DNA of 64,000 bases from Pyxidicoccus caerfyrddinensis (lineage in GTDB: Bacteria; Myxococcota; Myxococcia; Myxococcales; Myxococcaceae), in NCBI RefSeq assembly GCF_010894405.1, contig NZ_JAAIYA010000022.1, positions 1 through 64,000 of the forward strand. The letters run 5' to 3'. This document shows positions 57,531 to 64,000 of this stretch, piece by piece; the first letter of the stretch is position 1, and every line of letters starts with the position of its first letter. Both the position numbers and the translations under genes were made by a program. The notes beneath the pieces were generated by a model. It ran no database searches, had not been told where the DNA came from, and worked only from the letters and a program-made list of their open reading frames with translations.

Positions 57531-59996
57531 ATGCCCATTCCCGTCCAATTCGAGTACCGCACGGGGTTGAAACAAGACGTCTTCCGCAACGCACGGCTCA
57601 CCGGAAGCTGGGACTCCCAGGGACGTGCCTCCGACACGTGGTCGGTCATCTCCATGGTCCCGGCCACGGCGGAGGACGGGTGCCCGTGTTTCCGGGCGAC
57701 CGTTTCCTTCGATGACTCCCAGGTGGGGACGCGGTTCAAATGGGGCGTCATCGTGGACGGCCCCTCGGGCCCGTCGCAGTGGGCCATTCCCACCGAGAGC
57801 AATGACCCGGGCTCGTATGAGCGGGTGCGCGGCTTCGTGCTCGGCGCGGAGCCCTCGTGCGAGCGCTACTTCCTGTCGCAAGGGCGCCGGTTCGGAGCGC
57901 AGCAGCACTTTCCCCCAGGGGTGGCCCGCCCCCGGGCGCGCTTCGCCGTCTGGGCTCCCCATGCTCGGCAGGTCGAGGTGGTGTTCGGAACCCAGGACCG
58001 CGGCTTCATCGCGGACGACGGCACGGGCCTCTCGCCCTTGCTCCCCGTGCTTCCCATGGTGCGCAGGGAAGGGGGCCTCTGGGAGACGGAACCCGAAGGC
58101 GCCGGTGCCGTGGAGTTCGAGGAGCTCCGGTTCCAGCCCTACATGTTCAGAATCACCAAGGCGGACGGGCAGGTTGCCTACAGGACGGACCTCTACTCGC
58201 GCTGCCAGCTTGGAGAGGGCACCGCCAATCCCCAGGGCGGGCCGTATGAGGGCGGCCGGACGGAGGTGAACGCCACCGTGAGCTGCTCCGTGGTGGTGGA
58301 CCCAGAGCAGGTGACGAAGCACTTCTCCGAGCCGAGCTGGCCCGAGAGGGAGTTCCTGCCAGTGGAGGAGTTCTGGCGTGACGAGTTCCGAGCGGACAGG
58401 CCCGTGCCTGGCCGCGTGGAGGACCTGGTCATCTATGAGCTCCACATCGGAGCGCTGGGTTTCGGGAAGGACAGGCCGGGCACGCTGGAGGATGCGGTGG
58501 CACTGCTCGACCACCTCGAGGACCTGGGGGTCAACGCCGTCGAGTTGCTGCCCATGTCCGAGTTTGGTGGGCTACCCAACTGGGGCTATGCCACCACGCA
58601 TTACTTCTCCATCGCGCGCCGGGGCGGAGGCCGCGACCAGCTCAAGCACTTCGTCCGGGAGTGCCACCGTCGCGGCATCGCCGTCATCATGGATGTCGTC
58701 TACAATCACTACCATCCCGACTCCGAGCGGGCCGAGTGGATGTATGACTCCAATGCGCACCCGGAGAACCTCTACTTCTGGTACGAGGGGCAGCCCCACG
58801 ACTATCCAGCCTATGAGCGCGCGGCGTCCCTCCCCGGTGCGACGGCGGTGCCAGGGCACGGCGGGTACATCGACAACCAGTCGACCGGGTACGCGCCCCG
58901 TTTCCACGAAGAGCAGGTGCGCGCGCTGTTCATCAGCAGCGCGGTCGCGTTGATGGAGGAGTTCCACATCGACGGGTTCCGTGTGGACCAGACCACGTGC
59001 ATCCACAGCTACAACGTGCTCCACGCCGATGGGAGGGAGGCCTCGCGGGCCAACATCTCCGGAGCCCGGTTCCTCCGGGAGTGGTGCCGCACCCTGCGGC
59101 TCATCCGGCCGGGGGTGATGCTCATCGCGGAGGACCACTCCGGCTGGGATGCGGTGACCACGCCCGTGGCGGAGGAGGGCCTCGGCTTCGACGCGGCCTG
59201 GTACTCCGACTTCTACCACCACCTCATCGGTGACACGGGGAGGGGCGTGGAGTCCGCCCGGCTACTCTGGACCGCGGGCAGGGGCGAGGGCCAGCCGCTG
59301 GCAATGGGCGTCTTCGCCGGCGTGCTCGCCCGGACGGGGCAGAAGAAGGTCGTCTACCACGAGTCCCATGATGAGGCTGGCAATGGACAGAGCACGCGGC
59401 GCACCCTCGTCACCGCCGCCAACGACACGGAGCCACGGGGCGAATTGCTGCAGGTCGCCGAGGCACGCTGCCGGACGGTCGCCGGTCTCTCCCTGCTCTC
59501 GGCGGGCACCCCGATGTTCCTCATGGGCGAGGAGGTGGGGGCCGCCAGGGACTATCGGTACGACACCTTCGTCGAACACCGCGAGGACCTCCTGGGCCTG
59601 AGGGCGGGAAGGGGCCAGCACCTCTTCCGTTACTACCAGGAGCTCATCCGCCTGCGCCTGTCCTGGGAGGGATTGCGGTCTCGCGAGCTGGAAGTCATTG
59701 CCGTGCATGACGTCAACCGGGTCCTGGCCTTCCGGCGATGGAGTGGCTCGGAGGAGTTCCTGGTGGTCGCGAGCCTCAACGACAGCCCCTTCTCCCAGGG
59801 CTATGAGCTCGTGAATCCCCGGCTCGGCTCGGGCGCCTGGAAGGAAGTCTTCAACAGCGACGCCGAGCGGTACGGGGGGCGCAACCTCGGCAACCTCGGA
59901 GCGACGCTCTCACCGCGAGGAGATTCGCTGCGGGTCGTCCTCCCCGCGCGAGGACTCGTCGTCTTCCAGCGGGTGGGACCGGTGAGCGGCCGCTGA
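57531..59996 (+). CDS. GH13 alpha-amylase-family enzyme (branching enzyme-like)
   Basis: 821 residues, ATG at 57531 with AAAGGAAA upstream. N-terminal beta domains (~1-290, ARFAVWAPHARQVEVVFG) resemble CBM48 modules. The catalytic barrel has VIYELHIGALG, DVVYNHYHPDS (region I), HIDGFRVDQT with nucleophile Asp486, LIAEDHSGWD with acid/base Glu534, and YHESHDEAGN with Asp614. A C-terminal beta domain follows (~720-821). The CBM48 plus long barrel points to a branching or debranching alpha-1,4-glucan enzyme of glycogen/trehalose metabolism, but sequence alone does not separate the two. It ends before a perfect convergent hairpin. Confidence 0.88.
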   Translation: MPIPVQFEYRTGLKQDVFRNARLTGSWDSQGRASDTWSVISMVPATAEDGCPCFRATVSFDDSQVGTRFKWGVIVDGPSGPSQWAIPTESNDPGSYERVRGFVLGAEPSCERYFLSQGRRFGAQQHFPPGVARPRARFAVWAPHARQVEVVFGTQDRGFIADDGTGLSPLLPVLPMVRREGGLWETEPEGAGAVEFEELRFQPYMFRITKADGQVAYRTDLYSRCQLGEGTANPQGGPYEGGRTEVNATVSCSVVVDPEQVTKHFSEPSWPEREFLPVEEFWRDEFRADRPVPGRVEDLVIYELHIGALGFGKDRPGTLEDAVALLDHLEDLGVNAVELLPMSEFGGLPNWGYATTHYFSIARRGGGRDQLKHFVRECHRRGIAVIMDVVYNHYHPDSERAEWMYDSNAHPENLYFWYEGQPHDYPAYERAASLPGATAVPGHGGYIDNQSTGYAPRFHEEQVRALFISSAVALMEEFHIDGFRVDQTTCIHSYNVLHADGREASRANISGARFLREWCRTLRLIRPGVMLIAEDHSGWDAVTTPVAEEGLGFDAAWYSDFYHHLIGDTGRGVESARLLWTAGRGEGQPLAMGVFAGVLARTGQKKVVYHESHDEAGNGQSTRRTLVTAANDTEPRGELLQVAEARCRTVAGLSLLSAGTPMFLMGEEVGAARDYRYDTFVEHREDLLGLRAGRGQHLFRYYQELIRLRLSWEGLRSRELEVIAVHDVNRVLAFRRWSGSEEFLVVASLNDSPFSQGYELVNPRLGSGAWKEVFNSDAERYGGRNLGNLGATLSPRGDSLRVVLPARGLVVFQRVGPVSGR

Positions 59997-60044
59997 TTCG
60001 CGGCGGGCGTGCGCGAGGCACTGCGGCAACGCCTCATGGACGAA

Positions 60045-60073
60045 CCACCTGGGGGGGCATCCCCCCCAGGTGG
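60045..60073. terminator. Perfect 13-bp hairpin between convergent genes
   Basis: CCACCTGGGGGGG and its exact complement CCCCCCCAGGTGG flank a 3-base CAT loop. It lies 49 bases after the GH13 stop and 9 bases before the end of the convergent ThDP enzyme gene, so it can serve both directions. No T run. Confidence 0.7.
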
Positions 60074-60081
60074 GCACCGCA

Positions 60082-61710
60082 TCACTGACGGGGGAGCACC
60101 CAGTCGATGAGGAACGGCCCGGGTGTCCCCAGGGCTTGGTCGAGCGCGGGGCCTATCTCCTCCACCGTGCTCACGCGCGCTGCGGGCACCCCCAGGGCGC
60201 GGGAGAGCTCCACGAACTGCAGCGGCGGCGAGGACAGGTCGAAGGAGCTGGGGAACGGGTGCTCGGGGATGCCGCGCTCCTTCCAGTACTCCAGGATGTT
60301 GGCGTCGAGCAGCCGGTAGCCCCCGTTGTTGCACACCACGAACTTGGCGCCGATGCCGTGTCGCACCGCCGTCCAGAGCGCCTGGAAGGTGTACATGCTC
60401 GCGCCATCCCCGGTGAAGCCGATGACCGTCTTCTCCGGGTGGGCGAGCTTGAGCCCCAGCGCCCCGGGGATCCCCACCCCGAGCGAGCCGCCCCGGGACT
60501 GGAAGTGGTGCCCGGGCTTGCGGCCGGGCAGGGCCCGGTTCACGTCCGGCGAGCGCGTGACGGCCTCGTCGAAGATGATTGCCTCGTCGCCCACACGGCG
60601 GGCCAGCTCCCGCAGGAAGAGGGCGGGCATGCCCGCCTCCACCCGGGGCGAGGCCCGCTCCCGAGCGCCGCGCAGGCGCCCGGCCGCGGCCTCCCGTTGG
60701 GCGGGCGTCATGCGTGCGTCCAGCTCCTCCGCCAGCGCCGCGAGGGTGCGCTTCGGATCCGCCACCAGTCCCAGGTCGACCGGGAAGTTCTTGGCAATCT
60801 CATACGCATCCAGATCGACATGGGCCACCCGGGCTCCGGGCCGGAAGACGCCGGACAGGGCCGGAAAGACCTCCGGAAACACATACGTGCCGACGATGAG
60901 CACGGCGTCCGCCTGGGAGACGACCGCCGTGCTGTCCTTGCCGAACATGTGCCCCAGCGGGCCCCGGTACAGGGGATGCGTCGCATCCATGTTCACCTCG
61001 GAGCTGTTGGCACCCCACACCTCGGCGCCGAGCCGCTCCGCGACCCGGGTCAGCTCCTCCTGTGCCCCCGAGGCCGCCACGCCGTCCCCGATGATGAGCA
61101 GGGGCCGGTCGGACTCCGCGAACATGCGGGCCAGCGCCTCCACCGCGTCGGGCTCCGGTGAGACCCGCGTGTCCAGCCGCGGCGTCGGGAACACGCGCTC
61201 GTCGTTCAGCGCATCGAGCACGTCCATGGGCAGGGAGACGAACGTCGGTCCCATGGGTGGCGTCGAGGCGATCTTGATGGCCCGCCGGAGGACCCGCAGC
61301 ACCGAGCCCGCGTCGACGACGCGCGTTGCCCACTTCGTCACCGGGCGTGCCATGGCCACGAGGTCGCACGCCATCTGCGCATCCATGGCGTCATAGGCGA
61401 GCCCGGCCTCGCCCGCGAGCACCACCAGCGGGGAGTTGCCTCGCTTCGCCTGGTAGAGCATCCCGATGCCGTTCCCCAGCCCGACCCCGGAGTGGAGCTG
61501 GACGAAGGCGGGCCGCTGGGTCGCCCGCGCATGGCCGTCCGCCATGGCCACGGCCACGGACTCCTGGAGGCAGAGGATGTATTGGAGCTCCGGCACGTCG
61601 CGCAGGGCGTCGAGGAACCCCTCCTCGACCGTGCCGGGGTTGCCAAAGACATACGTTGCGCCTTCGGCGACGAGCTGCTCGAGAATGGCCTGACATCCTG
61701 TTCTCTTCAT
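60082..61710 (-). CDS. ThDP-dependent enzyme (benzoylformate decarboxylase/acetolactate synthase-like)
   Basis: 542 residues. The ATG at 61710 overlaps the upstream stop (ATGA). N-terminal PYR domain with the activating Glu50 in LCLQESVAVAMADG, a central Rossmann-like domain, and a C-terminal PP domain with GDGASMYTFQALWTAVR...FVVCNNGGYRLLD (the GDG...NN ThDP/Mg2+ motif). The LHSGVGLGNGIGMLY segment and the domain order resemble benzoylformate/phenylpyruvate decarboxylases and related carboligases. Specificity is not clear. Last gene of the epimerase, tandem DJ-1, ThDP operon. Confidence 0.9.
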   Translation of the reverse strand: MKRTGCQAILEQLVAEGATYVFGNPGTVEEGFLDALRDVPELQYILCLQESVAVAMADGHARATQRPAFVQLHSGVGLGNGIGMLYQAKRGNSPLVVLAGEAGLAYDAMDAQMACDLVAMARPVTKWATRVVDAGSVLRVLRRAIKIASTPPMGPTFVSLPMDVLDALNDERVFPTPRLDTRVSPEPDAVEALARMFAESDRPLLIIGDGVAASGAQEELTRVAERLGAEVWGANSSEVNMDATHPLYRGPLGHMFGKDSTAVVSQADAVLIVGTYVFPEVFPALSGVFRPGARVAHVDLDAYEIAKNFPVDLGLVADPKRTLAALAEELDARMTPAQREAAAGRLRGARERASPRVEAGMPALFLRELARRVGDEAIIFDEAVTRSPDVNRALPGRKPGHHFQSRGGSLGVGIPGALGLKLAHPEKTVIGFTGDGASMYTFQALWTAVRHGIGAKFVVCNNGGYRLLDANILEYWKERGIPEHPFPSSFDLSSPPLQFVELSRALGVPAARVSTVEEIGPALDQALGTPGPFLIDWVLPRQ

Positions 61711-63266
61711 GAGAACCCCCACTTGCGCAGCCCCTGCTCCAGCACCTCGACGAGCTTCTCGCCCGTGAGCGTGGAGTCCGGGGTGGAGCGGCCGGTGATG
61801 AACGGGTAGTCGACGATGACCGAGCGCTCCTTGCCGAAGTTGCCGTGGTACTGCCCTTCCGGCGCGGTCGCGTCCCGGAGGATGTACTCGAGCGGGTAGG
61901 GCGGCGGGCCCATGTTGAAGTCGGTCCCCACGAAGCCGGTGCCGTCCTTGTAGTCGTATTCCAGGCAGTGGCCGGTCACATGCTTGTTGCGCAGGATGCT
62001 GCGCCGGTCCTCGATATCTCGGGCGAAGGCGAGACACGTCACCGCGTAGCACTCCGCGGCGATGGGCTTGTCCATCCGCAGGAAGCCGAGGATGAGGTCG
62101 TGCACCCGTTGGTTGTTGGCCATGTCCGCGATGGGGCCGCTGCCGCCCACCAGCAGCAGCGCGTCGAACCGCTCGAACGCGCGCAGGGCCTGGTCGCGCT
62201 CGCGGTAGTAGGCCTCCAGCCCGCGCACCAGCATGGGGTGGCTGAAGTAGGGCCGCTCGGGCAGCAGCGCCGACAGGTTCAGCGGCGTGTCGAACAGGCG
62301 GGCCAGCTCGGGCCGGTCCGGCCCCATGTCATCGAGCTTGCGCACCGCGCGGGCCATCTCCGGGCTCGTCACCGGCCGCCCCAGGGGCGGGTCGATGAAG
62401 CTGGCGTCCATGCTGGGCGGCAGGGCCACCGGCCGCCGTCCGTCCGGCGTGGCGAACTCGACGTGGTAGCCCTCGCGCTCGAAGACCTCCAGTGGGCCCA
62501 CCAGCTCCTCACCCCAATAGCCGTGGTTGGAGAGGACGACGAGGATGCTCCGGGGGGACGCGGTCCGGGGGGGAACGCCGGGAAGGGGCCGCGGCGTCTC
62601 GTGGACCTCGGCGGGCGGAGCCGAGTCCACCGGCGCCCGGGCCACGAGCAGCTCCTGGATGCGTGCGATGAACTGGGGGACCTCGTGGACCGAGCGGCCC
62701 GTCACCAGGTCGCCGTCCACCACCACGCCGGAGTCCGAGGGCGTGTAGTGGCCGCCCGCGTTGGCGATGTCCGCCAGCACGACGTCGTGGCAGATGACCT
62801 TGCGTCCCGCGAGCAGCTCCGGCGTGGGCGTCAGCAGCCAGAGCCCATGGCACAGCGCGCCCTTGATGATGGAGGGGTTGCGCATGGCGCGGCCGAAGAA
62901 CTGGACGGCGGGCGGCGAGCGGACCATGTCCGGGGTGATGGGCACGGGCCTGCCATCCGGTCCGTTGGGCGGGATGAAGTGGCGCAGCCGCACGCTGGGG
63001 TAGTTGGCCGCCACGATGACGGCCGCGTAGTCCTCCGGGTGGGCCTTGCGGACATCCCCGGTGACGGTCAGGAGCCGGGGTGTGTTGCCGGGCTCCTCCA
63101 CCTCGCTGACGAGCTGCAGGAAGGCATTGTCATACAGGTTCGCGAGGAAGTGGACGGTCGCCCCGGCCTCCTCGAACCGGTCCCGGTACTGCGCGATCTC
63201 CGAAGCGATGTACTGGCTTTCGACGAGGACGGCGATCTTCTTGCCCTGCAGGGGTTGGATGCTCAT
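61707..63266 (-). CDS. Tandem DJ-1/PfpI-family protein
   Basis: 519 residues from ATG 63266. Two DJ-1/PfpI domains lie in one chain. The first (~8-210) has a nucleophile-elbow cysteine in GALCHGLWLL (Cys139) and a conserved GGHYTPSDSGVVVDGDLVTGR end. The second (~238-519) has GGSGPIADM and AAECYAVTC (Glu405-Cys406). Members include cysteine peptidases, glyoxalase/deglycase enzymes and amidotransferase-like hydrolases. It overlaps the ThDP gene by 4 bases and lies 3 bases after the AGE-family gene, so all three are co-translated. Confidence 0.88.
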   Translation of the reverse strand: MSIQPLQGKKIAVLVESQYIASEIAQYRDRFEEAGATVHFLANLYDNAFLQLVSEVEEPGNTPRLLTVTGDVRKAHPEDYAAVIVAANYPSVRLRHFIPPNGPDGRPVPITPDMVRSPPAVQFFGRAMRNPSIIKGALCHGLWLLTPTPELLAGRKVICHDVVLADIANAGGHYTPSDSGVVVDGDLVTGRSVHEVPQFIARIQELLVARAPVDSAPPAEVHETPRPLPGVPPRTASPRSILVVLSNHGYWGEELVGPLEVFEREGYHVEFATPDGRRPVALPPSMDASFIDPPLGRPVTSPEMARAVRKLDDMGPDRPELARLFDTPLNLSALLPERPYFSHPMLVRGLEAYYRERDQALRAFERFDALLLVGGSGPIADMANNQRVHDLILGFLRMDKPIAAECYAVTCLAFARDIEDRRSILRNKHVTGHCLEYDYKDGTGFVGTDFNMGPPPYPLEYILRDATAPEGQYHGNFGKERSVIVDYPFITGRSTPDSTLTGEKLVEVLEQGLRKWGFS

Positions 63267-63269
63267 GGC

Positions 63270-64000
63270 TTACTTCCTCCGGAATTGGACGATGACTTCG
63301 GAATCCAGGTCGGCCCGCTCCAGCGGGATCTGGAATCGATTGGGGTCGAAGTCGGCCCGACGACGGCCGTTGATGGAGATGCTCGCGATCTCGATGGAGC
63401 CGGGCTTCATGAAGTCCGGAAGCACGTTGATGGAGCGGAAGCCGCTGTTTGCGGAGGGATGGAAATACAGACAGAAACTCGCCTGCGCGTTCGCGGGGGG
63501 CGCGACGTAGGCCCGCGTATAGACGTGGGCCAGGTAGTTCAGCTCGAAGGAGTGGTAGCCCGCGATGGCATACCCGCCCTTGTTTGCGTGCGCCCCGTCG
63601 AGCAGGGGGATGCCGTCCTCGGAGACGCGGAAGAAGACACCCTGGTTGTCGCGGTCCAGGAAGAACATGTTCCAGAACGCCGACATGGCGCGCGCCTGGT
63701 CCAGGTACTCCGGGTCTCCAGTATTCCCGTGCAGGATGAGGTTGGCGAGGATGGCCTGCTCCTGCTGCCAGAAGTCCTTCGTGCTGCCCCACGGGAACTC
63801 CATGGGCTGGCCATTCGTGGGATGTCGCTCGACCGCGTCGAAGCACCCGCCGCGGAGGGGATCGGCGCCGTGGGTGATCATCGCCCGCGCCAGCCGCTCG
63901 GCGAGCGTGAGCGCGCGCTGGGCCTCCGCCTCCTGGCCCGAGGCGCGCAGGTAGTGGGCGATGCGCGTCATGTTCCAGGCGATCTTGTAGTTGTGGCCGA
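63270..64000 (-). CDS. N-acylglucosamine 2-epimerase (AGE)-family protein, N-terminus outside window
   Basis: The minus-strand frame runs from the stop at 63270 off the right edge; ~242 codons are present. An internal ATG at 63971 is not the start, since GHNYKIAWN precedes it in frame, a stretch typical of AGE/cellobiose-epimerase (alpha/alpha)6 barrels. Further marks are GGCFDAVERHPTNGQPMEFPWGSTKDFWQQEQAIL. The C-terminal ~70 residues (INVLPDFMKPGSIEIASISING...EVIVQFRRK) are extra beta sequence not usual for the family. The role may be sugar epimerisation or isomerisation. First visible gene of a three-gene coupled operon. Confidence 0.83.
   Translation of the reverse strand, partial: GHNYKIAWNMTRIAHYLRASGQEAEAQRALTLAERLARAMITHGADPLRGGCFDAVERHPTNGQPMEFPWGSTKDFWQQEQAILANLILHGNTGDPEYLDQARAMSAFWNMFFLDRDNQGVFFRVSEDGIPLLDGAHANKGGYAIAGYHSFELNYLAHVYTRAYVAPPANAQASFCLYFHPSANSGFRSINVLPDFMKPGSIEIASISINGRRRADFDPNRFQIPLERADLDSEVIVQFRRK

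Overview
This is a GC-rich window that reads as chromosome of a myxobacterium, probably order Myxococcales, suborder Cystobacterineae. That placement rests on style, not on a marker gene. There are many Cys-anchored lipoproteins and secreted proteases, a MYXO-CTERM-like C-terminal anchor on a glycoside hydrolase, delta-60, CARDB and LGFP repeat proteins, GTG/TTG starts with strong Shine-Dalgarno sites, and many very short or coupled gene junctions. No rRNA, complete tRNA, CRISPR array or replication origin was seen.

Layout. 1-8.4 kb: a CARDB lipoprotein cut by the left edge, a tRNA 3'-end remnant, a decayed IS91-type transposase, small secreted proteins, a metzincin-type lipoprotein protease and a large FAD oxidoreductase. 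8.5-12.5 kb: an NB-ARC/TPR NOD-like receptor with fifteen almost identical 120-bp repeats, followed 67 bp later by a TIR protein. The receptor N-terminus and the TIR C-terminus carry the same short motif (AIGPxAxVINN), the arrangement expected of an amyloid-signalling receptor/effector pair. 12.6-15.7 kb: gene debris (histidine kinase, ZIP transporter and DUF2087 remnants) around a HAD phosphatase and two SnoaL-like cyclases. 15.8-18.5 kb: a nucleotide-sugar/glycosyltransferase operon. 18.5-28.6 kb: two serine hydrolases (one truncated), a delta-60 lipoprotein, an unusual radical SAM protein, a PhyH dioxygenase and a subtilisin. 28.7-44.4 kb: a GH88 hydrolase, an astacin with LGFP and FG-GAP-like repeats, a MalT-type regulator, a DUF885 peptidase, a lipoprotein, a kinase/membrane-protein operon, a cyclic-nucleotide-domain flavoprotein and an aldo/keto reductase.

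44.6-54.6 kb is a second conflict-system island: a patatin with a TRAF-binding-like N-terminus, two decayed insertion sequences, a TPR-TIR protein, a CAP12-like TIR protein, and a split STAND module (DUF4062/NB-ARC protein plus a separate TPR protein). 54.7-64 kb returns to ordinary genes: a response regulator and sigma factor pair, LtrA, a GH13 enzyme, and a coupled operon of an AGE-family epimerase, a tandem DJ-1 protein and a ThDP enzyme, cut by the right edge.

The strongest candidate for a little-described system is the 8.5-12.5 kb pair. The inferred working is ligand sensing by the TPR array, NB-ARC oligomerisation, templating of the shared motif onto the TIR protein, and activation of the TIR domain (probably NAD+ cleavage). 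All family assignments were made by eye from motifs; no database search was run.
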